Shown piece by piece: positions 13,220 to 19,210 of a stretch of DNA of 64,000 nt. How positions within the stretch are numbered: position 1 is the first letter of the stretch; each line of letters opens with the position of its first letter. The DNA is taken from NCBI GenBank assembly GCA_036245525.1, contig BTPG01000002.1:119562582-119626581 (forward strand), given 5' to 3'. The notes under the pieces were generated by a model, which did no database searches, was not told where the DNA came from, and was given only the letters and a program-made list of their open reading frames with translations. The translations under genes were made by a program, and so were the position numbers. The DNA comes from Semisulcospira habei. Lineage: Eukaryota; Mollusca; Gastropoda; Semisulcospiridae.

Positions 13220-13935
13220 TCATAACTGCTTTGGAATCACAGCAGGAGATGGATCCACCATGATAATTCAAGGGTAGTGCCAGATTAGCGGCGGAGAAAG
13301 GGCGGGTTGTGGTTCGTTGAAAGTTCAGTTTTCCCATGTAAGAGTCAGTATACTGACGAGCAAAAGAAATGCGACATTTTTGGGGCCATCAGAAACACTA
13401 AAGCCAAAAATGTCGCATTTCTTTTGCTCGTCAGTAGATAACGAATGCACCATCTCCTATCCCGTCAGATCGTGTGGGTTACGTGGGTGACGCTGGGCGT
13501 CGCCCCAGCATCTCTGATCGCCCTGCCCTTGCCGAGATCGCCGGACCGCGGGCCATGATGGGGGACATCGGCGCCCGGCCCTCCCTCTCTGACTTCAGCG
13601 GCCGCCTGGGTTACCCGGACCACTTCAGTCGGCGGCCAAGCATCAGCGACCGCAGAGCTAGCGGGGAATACGGAGCGCTGGTTGGATACCGCCAGCCTAG
13701 GCCGGAAAGGTGGGTGGTGTCACGATGGTGGTGATGGTGGTGGTGATCATCATTGTTGTCGTCATTGTCATCATTATCATCGTCGTCGTCGTTGCTATCG
13801 TGATTATACACTGCCTACGTTCTACATTTCATGGCTGTTTTTGTAGCCTGACTAATATCGCCTATCACCCACCCACCCCCAAACAAAAATAAAATAAAAT
13901 AAATAAATAAATAAATAAAAGAAACTAATAAAAAG

Positions 13936-13995
<60 letters not shown>

Positions 13996-14757
13996 TTTAA
14001 AATGGTGTATTAGGTGTTAATGAGTTAAAGGGTCGGCAGCCAAAGGTGAACCTTCGTAGAGCAGGCACGCTATGTTTCACGCTGATAGCTAGGATTCAAA
14101 TGACACGCCGATACTGCGCGTCCCTTTCATAAGCTATATGTTTATAATTGTTCCGCAATGGCAATTTATCTTTACGCTTCTTTGGACGAAGTAGTTATGA
14201 AATATGAACTTGATGTTAACCTGTTTGACAGATCAGCTTTGGAGCGCCAGCGAACCCTGAGGACCGTTAGCCCGTCCCGTTATGACCCCGGGGACAGGGA
14301 CCGACCCCCATTCCGCGCCTACAGCGGCAGCCACAGCCCCTCCCGCTACGAACCCGACGACCCCTACGTCCGCAGCCTGAGCCCTGTGCGTTACGACGGC
14401 ACTCGCAGTCCATCGCGCTCCCGGCAAGGCAGCGACCCGGACCTCCTTGGACTGGCCATGGGCAGAAGGGAGATTCCCACCCGGGATCCTAGTTCCATGT
14501 CGGGGATGCTCAGCCCCAAGTGGCCCGACTCTCGGGCGACCAGTCCCCGGGGTGCGGCCGTCTTCTTCCCCGAGACAGAGTCGCTCCACAGTCTGCGGGA
14601 GGCTGGGCCGGACCGTCTGCTGACTGACCCGTGGACGGACGACCACCTGGAGGGACCGTCGTTCCTGATGGAGCACGAGATACCCACCAGAGAGCGGGAC
14701 ACGGACGCCGACAGCGGTCACAGTGGAGACCTCAGCCGCTACGAGACGCGTCTGTAA
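439..14757 (+). CDS. IP3R/RyR-superfamily calcium-release channel, 3' part (9 exons)
   Basis: Nine GT-AG-bounded exons join in frame into the last 603 residues of an intracellular Ca2+-release channel: 439-562, 2088-2263, 4990-5142, 10747-10824, 11236-11355, 11590-11727, 12551-12806, 13469-13709, 14232-14757. In order they encode the S4-S5 linker, S5, pore helix and filter, S6, the zinc-binding linker (CFIC...HxxxxH), a coiled coil and a long low-complexity tail. Channels of this family form ER or SR tetramers that release Ca2+. EHNMW resembles IP3 receptors, whereas DFFP and the GF(E/D)xH spacing resemble ryanodine receptors, so subfamily is uncertain. The ligand-binding N-terminus lies upstream of the window. 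The GGGxGD filter of both families is missing. Introns hold LINEs and hairpin elements but exon reading frames are open, so the gene looks functional. Family membership is strong; function is inferred. Confidence 0.9.
653..735. repeat. Degenerate TTAA-linked hairpin (TTTTGTCG family)
   Basis: The left end is ttaatcctttgg, the arms are gtagcg-cttttgtcg and cgacaaaa-cgctac, and the right end has decayed. It is the same family as 943-1034 and 5155-5253. Confidence 0.6.
943..1034. mobile_element. Minimal 84-bp TTAA-flanked hairpin element
   Basis: TTAA at 943-946 and 1031-1034 bracket 84 bases that are one inverted repeat: (a/c)cctttgtctgtcggtag at one end and its complement at the other, with a central gatgattcctgcaggaatcatc palindrome. 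TTAA flanks with CC(C/T)...GGG ends are the mark of piggyBac-type elements. No transposase is present. Confidence 0.7.
1779..1897. repeat. Fold-back element (GATCGACCATGATA family)
   Basis: Arms containing gatcgaccatgatagttcaa and its complement enclose a ggcgcc-centred loop. Related copies lie at 2386-2500, 5795-5905, 26100-26190, 33580-33705 and 58045-58170, with half copies at 13243-13290, 23397-23460 and 24260-24330. Confidence 0.75.
2088..2263 (+). CDS. Channel exon b: S5, pore helix and selectivity filter
   Basis: The exon completes the split Gly codon and encodes GKSLVWVAVLGLVVFYLYG (S5), a short luminal loop, CDTLWQCTITVIRYGL (pore helix) and IGDLFE. CDTL is a family signature. Known IP3 receptors have GGGVGD and ryanodine receptors GGGIGD at the filter. 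Here the helix runs straight into GLIGD, as if about five to six residues including the glycine triplet were absent. The donor (gaggtaatc) lies after the filter, so this is not a mis-set exon edge. Confidence 0.88.
2386..2500. repeat. Fold-back element (GATCGACCATGATA family)
   Basis: This is the same family as 1779-1897: agttcaagggtggtg pairs with caccctttaact across a cttggcgcc / ggcgccaag core. It lies in channel intron 2, upstream of a trinucleotide tract. Confidence 0.7.
2576..2755. repeat. (AGT/AGC)n trinucleotide tract, left part
   Basis: About 180 bases of tag/agc triplets produce long spurious Ser, Ala, Leu and Val frames on both strands. The tract resumes at 4696 after the LINE, so the LINE appears to have landed in a longer microsatellite. 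Confidence 0.85.
2756..4695 (+). mobile_element. 5'-truncated non-LTR retrotransposon (LINE)
   Basis: The element starts inside the reverse transcriptase and ends after the ORF. A 12-base match agtagtaatagc at 2744-2755 and 4696-4707 could be the target-site duplication, with the caution that it lies in low-complexity DNA. RT motifs are in several frames: GKAAGIDRIPPE and NYRGITLLSIAGK in one, AGFRANRSTTD and FVDLTKAFD in another, then VKQGCVLAPTLF. The catalytic FADD box is broken by a one-base loss near 3710. The C-terminus (3848-4666) has LLYGSESW and a Cys2-His-Cys finger CSHCGRTCLSRIGLRSHEQA. No endonuclease is present. An RTE-like clade is likely. Confidence 0.85.
2791..4666 (+). pseudogene. 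LINE reverse transcriptase remnant with C-terminal zinc finger
   Basis: This copied DNA-to-RNA-to-DNA enzyme is now dead. The frame open at 2791-3681 carries RT fingers and the later VKQGCVLAP motif. The middle AGFR...FVDL part sits in the frame open at 2888-3439, implying at least two frameshifts. A further lesion removes the FADD metal-binding box, and 3848-4666 encodes the thumb/connection and a CxxC...HxxxxC finger in one clean frame of 272 codons. Copies of this type encode one polyprotein, so the breaks are decay rather than separate genes. Confidence 0.8.
4696..4989 (+). other. Rest of channel intron 2
   Basis: The trinucleotide tract resumes at 4696-4740, followed by AT-rich DNA with a small (GAT)n run near 4950 and the acceptor tctacag. 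Nothing else was recognised. Confidence 0.6.
4990..5142 (+). CDS. Channel exon c: S6 gate helix
   Basis: The 51 codons lie between a tctacag acceptor and a gtaatt donor, both phase 0. The segment FFIFITTIGLNIIFGIIVDT followed by FSELRDLK is the S6 helix and its cytosolic extension. It combines the IP3R-type LNxIFGxIxDTF with the RyR-type ELRD ending. The exon lies 294 bases after the LINE in intron 2. Confidence 0.9.
5155..5253. mobile_element. TTAA-flanked hairpin element, 91 bp
   Basis: TTAA at 5155-5158 and 5250-5253 flank ends ccc(g)ctgtc... and ...gacagccaaaggg. The internal arms ttttgtcgaggtgatt and aatcacttcgacaaaa pair. It belongs to the same family as 943-1034 and begins 13 bases after channel exon c. 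Confidence 0.7.
5314..5726 (+). mobile_element. tRNA-derived SINE
   Basis: The head has Pol III promoter-like boxes: A box tggcgcagtggttaaggcg at 5326-5344 and B box ggttcgatt at 5370-5378. The body ends in ttgagccc...aaaagcgcctatataat and an (ATT)n tail at about 5705-5726. The acceptor arms are not tRNA-like, so it is a SINE, not a working tRNA gene. The 3' end with the (ATT)n tail resembles that of the L2-like remnant at 25228-25247. Confidence 0.8.
5724..5916. mobile_element. TTAA-linked hairpin element (GATCGACCATGATA family)
   Basis: The left flank TTAA is followed by ctcattcagcccgatgg, and the right end is ggctgaatgggtta(g). Inside, the ggagatggatcgacc / ggtcgacccatctcc arms pair. It abuts the SINE tail, suggesting insertion at a TTAA created by the (ATT)n tract. 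Confidence 0.65.
6078..8846 (-). CDS. LINE reverse transcriptase-RNase H polyprotein segment
   Basis: A 922-codon open frame. RT motifs in order are KAKKSPGPDGITNEML, SYRPISLTSCVVKTLERI, AGFRQFRSTEDQV, WIDLQKAFDKVW, GVPQGGVLSPTLF and the metal-binding ALYADDLVIW, followed by TYLGVTFDRRQTW. RNase H residues are in IYTDGSA, KAETEAL, FFSDALSVLQ and AHCGVPGNERADELAK. The frame ends in CACGQEDQTAEH, a Cys-rich end typical of the group. It is intact internally but cut off from its endonuclease by a frameshift. Confidence 0.9.
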   Translation of the reverse strand: MVVKDLNMSILRAARESIPRGARKDYKPYWSNELQDLDDDLADARREEEVNPSQANNIRLQEAKAKFLKKKLQARRRSWQEKTSSLNLEKDGRKLWKLTKQLNDENTSKGNITLEENGKILTGKHAANQFAESYAAESNLHVSPKKQREARREQRERPAKQATADAMNQPLTHKELHIALQKLKAKKSPGPDGITNEMLTHLGSAAENKLLEVFNRSWQEGSLPQLWREAIMIPILKKGKDPKKATSYRPISLTSCVVKTLERIVNERFSCYLESRNLLAPEQAGFRQFRSTEDQVTYLAQEVEDAFQEQKLVFVTWIDLQKAFDKVWKDGLLVKLLRKGVSSNMFQWIRSYLFNRRARVSVDQTKSKKFLLRHGVPQGGVLSPTLFLIFIDDLVSEMPKGIKAALYADDLVIWCKEEHASTATYRMQLAADKLNAWAEDWCISVNKEKSSTTLFTLSPKQKAGTIKLGGTPLREDEEATYLGVTFDRRQTWKPHIAQAEGKARRKLAILRKLAGTTWGANEKILKTVYQGTVRPHLEYGSTAWSTSAKTNLQTLDRVQNQALRLITGAMKSTPIKEMEKLTTIQPLSQRREAKTMVQAEKLRCLPDHPMKHRLSNFTKNRLKRSSFVHESVRLSRQYREVLPQSTLPLITKKVENPWAVDKPDIQICTSVPHAASGDSQDDTVRRALTLALIDEQHPKEAWIHIYTDGSATNAISNGGAGILIQFPGGHTATSCLATGKHCTNYKAETEALMQAASMVQNSTDPCYQVVFFSDALSVLQAFENDKLPQLTRALQKVRQTRRVVLQWIPAHCGVPGNERADELAKEGATKDQQENRISYSEQKTIIKALMRPRSNRDDYHTMTREQQVVLIRLRTGHNRLNAHMNRKLKLAPSPTCACGQEDQTAEHILQRCPLLDDERKEV
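8837..9837 (-). pseudogene. LINE AP-endonuclease domain (frameshifted)
   Basis: The domain nicks target DNA to prime reverse transcription. HWNAESILNKK and QETHL lie in the frame open from 9837. VVGDFNSHSQSWG and the catalytic GSDHRPVF lie in the frame that ends at 8837. A single frameshift near 9430-9460 separates them, and a second near 8846 separates endonuclease from RT. All main catalytic motifs are still legible, so the copy is not old. Confidence 0.85.
10225..10746 (+). other. End of channel intron 3
   Basis: It contains the second arm of the inverted repeat disrupted by the LINE (10234-10252), a poly-C/CCT tract at 10420-10465, hairpins at 10558-10607 (arms tgacgttatcgcca) and 10635-10692 (arms agtctattact), and the acceptor gatttcag. 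No coding similarity was seen. Confidence 0.6.
10747..10824 (+). CDS. Channel exon d: first half of the zinc-binding linker
   Basis: The 26 codons include DTCFICSRNSYDFEHH. The CFIC pair supplies the two cysteines of the C-x2-C-x16-H-x4-H site shared by IP3 and ryanodine receptors. The donor (aag/gtatga) is repeated 95 bases downstream by a tandem duplication. Reading into the intron meets TGA as the second codon, so the first donor must be the productive one. Confidence 0.88.
10815..11005 (+). repeat. Tandem duplication (95 bp) spanning a splice donor
   Basis: cacggcaaggtatgaacatg occurs at 10815 and again at 10911, each followed by CA/CG-rich sequence with cgaacgaacgcacg. The unit includes the end of channel exon d and its donor. 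Confidence 0.85.
11236..11355 (+). CDS. Channel exon e: second half of the zinc-binding linker
   Basis: The 40 codons begin GFDHHVRFEHNMWSYIFFF. Joined to exon d, the spacing from the second cysteine to the two ligand histidines is exactly x16 then x4, as in the family. The remainder (DYTAMEMYVYKL) corresponds to the (D/H)YTGxExYV region before the C-terminal coiled coil. Confidence 0.9.
11437..11463. repeat. Half copy of the GACGAGCAAAAGAAATGCGA hairpin
   Basis: tcgcatttcttttgctcgtc in channel intron 5 matches one arm of the perfect hairpin at 13353-13435. A TTAA-type left end (ttaactcattcagcccgac) lies just before it at about 11391. Confidence 0.6.
11590..11727 (+). CDS. Channel exon f: start of C-terminal coiled coil
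   Basis: The 46 codons lie between a tttcacag acceptor and a gtgcgt donor. LKKENYDFFPLDRALSLASM matches the family's (W/D)FFP...SL segment. KLDDLLSQVTSIVERQRMEV has the heptad pattern of the coiled coil that bundles the four subunits in IP3 receptors. Confidence 0.88.
11764..11834. repeat. Hairpin in channel intron 6
   Basis: tgacgatacccgtcgg...ggaaaaga pairs with tcttttcc...ccgagcggcatcgtca around a loop of about 20 bases with aagacgcgtaagttacgtgtctt at its core. Confidence 0.6.
11906..12144. repeat. Long 240-bp hairpin in channel intron 6
   Basis: Two arms of about 90-95 bases pair with few mismatches: outer acagtacgcatacc / ggtatgtgtactgt, middle agttagatcccctgcc / ggcaggggatctaact, inner ggcacccaatcgcc / ggcgattgggtgc. 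It is a non-autonomous fold-back element or a source of long intronic dsRNA. No transposase or flanking duplication was recognised. Confidence 0.75.
12273..12343. repeat. Hairpin of the TCCCTCGATTCGCT family (intron 6)
   Basis: aacactgattgtctccctcg pairs with cgagggaaacaaccagtgtt around a CG-rich loop. Family members form the tandem array at 14990-15410 and a copy at 18231-18298. Confidence 0.75.
12551..12806 (+). CDS. Channel exon g: coiled-coil end and start of phospho-motif tail
   Basis: The exon opens with ELEKKRREERQRQKLWEQKH, a charged helical continuation of the coiled coil. It then turns into Pro/Gly/Asp-rich sequence ending in ASRRPSISDYMLRDAA. In this family the protein normally stops soon after the coiled coil, so from here on the tail is lineage-specific. 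The donor (caa/gtgagg) leaves one base for the next exon. Confidence 0.8.
12904..13218. repeat. Microsatellites (TG)n, (GAT)n and (CA)n in intron 7
   Basis: (TG)n runs over 12904-12987, (GAT)n over about 13018-13083 and (CA)n over about 13180-13217. They create spurious Met, His and Thr-His frames. A half fold-back of the GATCGACCATGATA family follows at 13243-13290. Confidence 0.9.
13353..13435. repeat. Hairpin with 32-bp perfect arms (intron 7)
   Basis: The arm starting actgacgagcaaaagaaatg is perfectly complementary to the arm ending cattcttttgctcgtcagt-type sequence, with 32 paired bases and a loop of about 19. TA dinucleotides at both ends would fit a mariner-type footprint. It lies 34 bases before channel exon h. 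Confidence 0.8.
13469..13709 (+). CDS. Channel exon h: repeated RRPSISD motifs
   Basis: A cccgtcag acceptor and a gaaag/gtgggt donor bound 241 bases that fit phase 1 in and phase 2 out. The exon encodes GRRPSISDRPAL, ARPSLSDFSG and SRRPSISDRRAS. R-R-x-S is a consensus for basophilic kinases such as PKA. No membrane segment or known domain is visible. Confidence 0.8.
13937..13993. repeat. (AAT)n microsatellite in intron 8
   Basis: About 19 AAT triplets are preceded by an AAAT/AAATA-rich stretch from 13885. No other structure is visible between 13710 and 14231. Confidence 0.9.
14232..14757 (+). CDS. Channel terminal exon i: Ser/Arg/Pro tail and stop
   Basis: A tttgacag acceptor completes a split Arg codon, and the exon ends in TAA after SRYETRL. 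It carries VSPSRYDPGD, HSPSRYEPDD, LSPVRYDG and RSPSRSRQ repeats, then an acidic end with two EIPTR motifs. The segment is predicted disordered from composition. GC content is higher than in flanking introns, as expected of coding DNA. Confidence 0.82.
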
Positions 14758-16000
14758 TGGGCGCTTGTTCAGACATCGGAAATGGGTCCAAATTGCACGT
14801 GTTCAATTTCGAGGAAAACAGCGGATTAAACACCCCGGACAAACATGCGATATCCCCGGACAAACATGCGATATCGCAGGTTGTCCGGGCTTTTAAACCA
14901 CTGCTCTTTGTCAACAAATGCGGAGTTTTTGATCTGCTTCTGAATCGTGTTTGTCTCAGTAAGCTCTGGCGCGCCATTCGAGATCAAGACCGGATGGACC
15001 CACACTGATTGCCTCCCTCGATTCACTACCGCAATCAGCGGTAGCGAATCGAGGGAGGCAACCAGTGTAAGATGGACCGTAGTAGAGTTAGGGTGGGGCC
15101 AGAACAGCTTGCAGATACTCTGGGGCGCCATCACGAGATAAAGATGGACTCACACTGGTTGCCTCCCTCTATTCGCTACCGCTATCAGCAGTAGCGAATC
15201 GAGGGAGGCAACCAGTGTAAAATGGACCGCAATAGAGTAAGGGTGGAACCATAACAGCTTACCTTGGCGCGCCATCACGTGACGAGATAAAAATGGACCC
15301 ACACTGGTTGATTACCTCGATTCGCCAACGCTATCAGCGGTAGCGAATCGAGGAAGACAACCAGTGTGAGATGGATCGTTGTAATGTAAGGGTGGGGCCA
15401 GAACAGCTTACCGCCTGCAACACGTATTCAGCTCTGGCTCTATAGCAAAACGTTATGGGTTGACTTTGAGACGTTTCTCATCAGTTGTCAGCCGATGCGG
15501 AAAGCGTGTCTCGCGAATGAGACCTCGTTTTTCACGACCTGTGTCACTTCAGTCGCAAATCGTGTCTGACAAATTAATGATCTTTTTGGTCGAGTGTTTC
15601 AGTCTCGAAAGGTTTTCACCTGATGTTTGATTTAACACAACTATGGCGTGTCTTGAACATTACGAGGGGAGGGGGAGGAGAGCTGAGGGGAGGGAGGGGT
15701 CACTGTAATTATTACCTAGAATTACAAATTGTCGGCTGATTTGGGACATGCCCGGGGGAGAAAAATCGGAAATAGTGTTTGAGGATACTACTGCTTAAGT
15801 TGTTGAGACAATAGCTTAAATGTGTGCGCCGTTCTGTGATTGTAACTTTAAGGCTTAAAGCCGTAAGGTCCTGAATAACAGATCACCACACGTAATCGTG
15901 AATGCTTCCCATGATAGTGAAGTTTCGTTTCAAACCAACGATTCCCAACAACGAACAACAGCGAAGTCATGGCTTCTACCAAAAGCATAGACTACACCGC
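14758..16000 (+). other. Presumed 3'-UTR and downstream DNA of the channel gene
   Basis: No exon is seen. A direct repeat of aaacatgcgatatc at about 14840-14876 is followed by the three-unit hairpin array (14990-15410), then unremarkable sequence with a GA-rich patch at 15660-15700. Confidence 0.5.
14990..15410. repeat. Three tandem 150-bp units, each with a 67-bp hairpin
   Basis: Hairpins occupy 15002-15068, 15152-15218 and 15301-15367, a regular 149-150-base period. Each pairs acactggttgcctccctcg-type sequence with its complement. The linkers are also similar (ccagaacagctt, gcgccatcacg, gatggac). The array begins about 230 bases after the channel stop codon, so if the 3' UTR extends here the mRNA would carry three strong stem-loops. 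Confidence 0.85.
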
Positions 16001-16697
16001 AAACATCTCCAAGAGGCTCCGGGCTTATGAAGATCTATGCCTCTTGAAGATGTTTGGAGTGTTGTTTTTGCTTATGGTGCACGCTGATTGTCCGCCGTGC
16101 TTTCGCTTTTGTTGTTGGGAGTCGCTCGGTCAAACCGTAACCTCCCTAATGCTGTCTGTCTTTGATTTTCATTTTACACTAAGACTGACAAGTCTGCCTG
16201 CCAGACACTTACCCGTTTTTTGTAACATTTTGCAACATTTATAGTGTTCTGGAATGCGATAAATTGAAATTCACCCAGCCACCGTTTAATTGATTCATCA
16301 CGCTTCTTAAAGGAGGCACATCTGTGTAGTAAGCGAATCGCAAATTCGACTAGCATTGGAGTCGAACAGTCTTATCATTACGCCCCATTGTCATTGCGTC
16401 TGTGTAGTTCAGTATAGTGCACATGCGGCCAAGAACGAATTGCCTTCATCATTCTACAGAACGATTAAGACAAGTCTTCCTCGATCGCCTGTGTCAGTTT
16501 CGAGAGACCATTTTAACTTTTTTTCGTCGTTGTTTCCTCCCCCCCCCCCCCCCTCCCCCCTCCGTTAGAAGTGTTTTATCATGAAACAATACGCGAATAG
16601 ATATAGGCATAGAAGCATGTCAGTCATTATGCGGACGACACAATAAGTGTTCTTGTGTTCCTTTTTGTCACTGTTTTTGGTGAGCAAAATACCAGGG

Positions 16698-16980
16698 TCC
16701 AATAGCATGCGTGGGCTTAGTCCTGCGCCAGCCACTAACTAAGCAATGTGCTCCGCGGCTAAAGCGGAGCACCTTGCTTAGTGCCTGGCGCACAGCGGAG
16801 CCGCCACCTTGCTTAGTGGCCGGCGCAGGACTGAGCTGTCTCATACAACTGGCCCCTGGAGCCAATAGCTTGAGTGGACTTACTTGTGTTGAAGCTACTA
16901 AGTAAGGTGCGCCTCTATTGGAGCACTTTGCTTAGTGGCCAGCGCAGGATTTAAGTCAGTCCAGTCATGAGCACTGGCCG
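16698..16980. repeat. Pair of ACTAAGCAAG-family fold-back elements
   Basis: The first unit (16698-16858) has tagtcctgcgccagccacta pairing with tagtggccggcgcaggact and an extra internal copy of the arm. The second (16861-16980) is more decayed. Both relate to 282-381. Confidence 0.65.
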
Positions 16981-17254
16981 GGCCGCTTAAATAGAATGAA
17001 GAACCTACAAAGCCTCGCAAGGGGCCCGTTCTTTTTTTTTTTTCTTTTTTTTTTTGGAAGAAGAAATGGAACTGATCCAACCAATAGCTGTGCCGAAAAG
17101 ATTTGTGGGAAAGGCCGGTTTGGAGGCCGGTACTTTGATGTCACTGTTGCAAAGGAGAGAAGCTGCCTCGTTCAACTTGAACGTTTACATGTATATCATT
17201 TAAAAAAATCGTTAACCCATTCACTGCCGAGGACAATTGGTACTCCGCCCAACT

Positions 17255-17320
17255 GCAAGAGGTATAGATCCTCACGAGCTCTCGCAGTTGCGGGGGCTCA
17301 TGAGGATCTATACCTCTTGC
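17255..17320. repeat. Hairpin of the GCAAGAGGTATAGATCC family
   Basis: gcaagaggtatagatcctca pairs with tgaggatctatacctcttgc around cgcagttgcggg. A ttaacccattcactgcc left end at 17211 suggests the TTAA-bounded element class. Confidence 0.75.
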
Positions 17321-18050
17321 ACAGGGCCTCTTGCTGAAACCACTTCAAACTTGTATCCATGTTCCTTTCAAGGACGGCTGGGGATCTTTGGCTTTGAATT
17401 TACGGCCGTGTTCCTAAACATAATCTGCGTCAGTCCGTACTGGCAGTTCGGAACTCTTTTCCGCATCACATCAACAAGTATACGATGGCGGATTGATGGA
17501 TGTATACGATGGATTGATGGAAGTATACGATGGATTGATGGATGTGTACTGACGATGGATTCAGTGACTGCTTGCATGGGCAATACGTCTGTTGCAAGGA
17601 AAAGAGGCCGGAGCCTACTCCAGTGCTCTGTCAGATGAGAAAAGGCCGGACAGTCATTCAACTCCAGCGTCAGTTTTAGTCTGAAAAGCCGCGAGATTTC
17701 TAAGTCAAACACAAACAAGATCCCACTTTTTTCACACACACACACACACAAACGGATCGACTTACACTAATGTCGTTTCGGCAGTGCCTCCACAGGGCCG
17801 ACTTCAGTTTACCGTGGCGCTGGTGCAATTCACCACTTCCGTACATATTGCGTCAGAGTCTCATTGTTCCATCTTTGACAACAGTGTACTTTCACACGGG
17901 CTTTGCAGCATTTTGGATTTCTGTTCACTGACGAACAAATGACGACATGCGGCTAACGTGCCACTGTGGTCAGCGAATTCAGTGTCGCCCCAGCAAAGCG
18001 GGCAGTTTTCCGCCTTTGAACACGAAACGTGCTAGTGCGCAAAGGCCATT

Positions 18051-18114
18051 GGGTCGACGTCAGCCGCCGTTGCCCGGCCGGCCCGCGCACGTTCACGGCG
18101 GCTGACGTCGACCC
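18051..18114. repeat. GC-rich palindrome with 19-bp perfect arms
   Basis: gggtcgacgtcagccgccg and cggcggctgacgtcgaccc are exact complements separated by 26 GC-rich bases with a ccggccgg core. No relatives were seen in the window. Confidence 0.7.
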
Positions 18115-18230
18115 GACTGCCTTTTGCATTTGGGTGTAGACTGTTTTGAATGCTTTTCTTTCTTTCTTTCTATTGTTTCTTTATGCCGTTCCGTGTATCA
18201 CATGAACTCAGTGCCGGTAGAATTTGTGTC

Positions 18231-18298
18231 ATACTGGTTGTCTCCCTCGCTTCGCTACCAATAATAAGCGGTAGCGAATTCAGGGAGACAACCAGTGT
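18231..18298. repeat. Hairpin of the TCCCTCGATTCGCT family
   Basis: atactggttgtctccctcg pairs with gggagacaaccagtgt. It is a relative of the array at 14990-15410. Confidence 0.7.
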
Positions 18299-19004
18299 AG
18301 CTTCCGGACCGGATGTGTTTGCTTCTAGGGCACCACATGGCGAGCTCCTTGAGTGTTGATGCGAGGCAAATCAGCCCGCCGCTTGCGCGCGCGCGGTCGG
18401 ACACTCCCTGTGCAAATAGAGGGACTGAAGTATTTCACTGCGCGCAAGCGGGTGGGTGGACTCCCGGCCCATCCCCTCCCGGCCCATCCCCCCCCCCCCT
18501 CCCCGCTGGACGAAATCAGCGAGAGCTGGAAATCCGTGTACCTTTAAAAATAGAATAGCATAGCAGTGTGTGGACTCGCCGCATATCAACACGCACTGAG
18601 CTTGTCACGCGTTTTGTTCAAGGAACATACACAGCGGAAACATGTTTTGAAAACCAGTCGTTGGATCAAATGAGTCATTTAGTCATTGTTGTTTGTAACA
18701 AGGAATCGTATAAGATACACTGCAGGCGGCAATTTTCATTCCTGTGCAACAATTCCCTGAACACACAAAAAATGCATATTGCAGCTTATTCTTCATTTTA
18801 TGTGATGTGCAAACCGGCATTTTTCATTCCAACGAAGCACACAGCCCCTACATGTCAGTTATTCAACTTCACATTGCAGCATTATTCTCAGTTATGCAAA
18901 CATATACACCAGGCTACTCTTAAATTTAAGGACACACGGTCATGGTAACCAACAACACACACTCAAATTATTCACGTTGTCATTATTCATTTTAACTGGA
19001 AAAG

Positions 19005-19210
19005 TTAACCCGTTCAGTGCCAAGTGACGCAGTTTCTGCAATATTTGCTAATTCAACAACAAAAGGCCCCAGCTGTCCCAGGAATATGAATTCAAAGCGC
19101 CGGGTGTCAGCAAGAGGTATAGATCCTCATAAGCCCCGCAACTGCGGGGGCTCATGAGGATCTATACCACTTGCAGTTGGTTGGTGTTCAATGGGCACTG
19201 AAGGGGTTAA
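19005..19210. mobile_element. TTAA-flanked 198-bp hairpin element
   Basis: TTAA at 19005-19008 and 19207-19210 flank terminal inverted repeats cccgttcagtgcc and gggcactgaagggg. The core hairpin (19110-19174) has gcaagaggtatagatcctca arms with an imperfect right arm. This is the clearest complete member of the family; ends and target site fit piggyBac-type non-autonomous elements. Confidence 0.8.

Larger units (their letters stand above)
16000..18230. other. Gene-free stretch with fold-back elements
   Basis: A degenerate AGGCATAGATCC hairpin lies at about 16008-16060, ACTAAGCAAG-family hairpins at 16698-16858 and 16861-16980, poly-C at 16540-16560, poly-T at 17031-17055, a hairpin at 17255-17320, a short gatggattgatgga repeat at 17484-17545 and a GC-rich palindrome at 18051-18114. 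No coding similarity was seen. Confidence 0.6.

Noticed and set aside
12870..13277. Open frames of Met, His and Thr-His repeats
   Set aside because: Products of (GAT)n, (TG)n and (CA)n microsatellites.
14233..14721. 162-codon minus-strand frame over the channel terminal exon
   Set aside because: Antisense shadow of a GC-rich coding exon; the plus frame has splice sites and joins the channel.
14990..15410. CRISPR-like regularly spaced palindromic repeats
   Set aside because: Eukaryotic context, 150-bp whole-unit tandem repeats with similar linkers, only three units.
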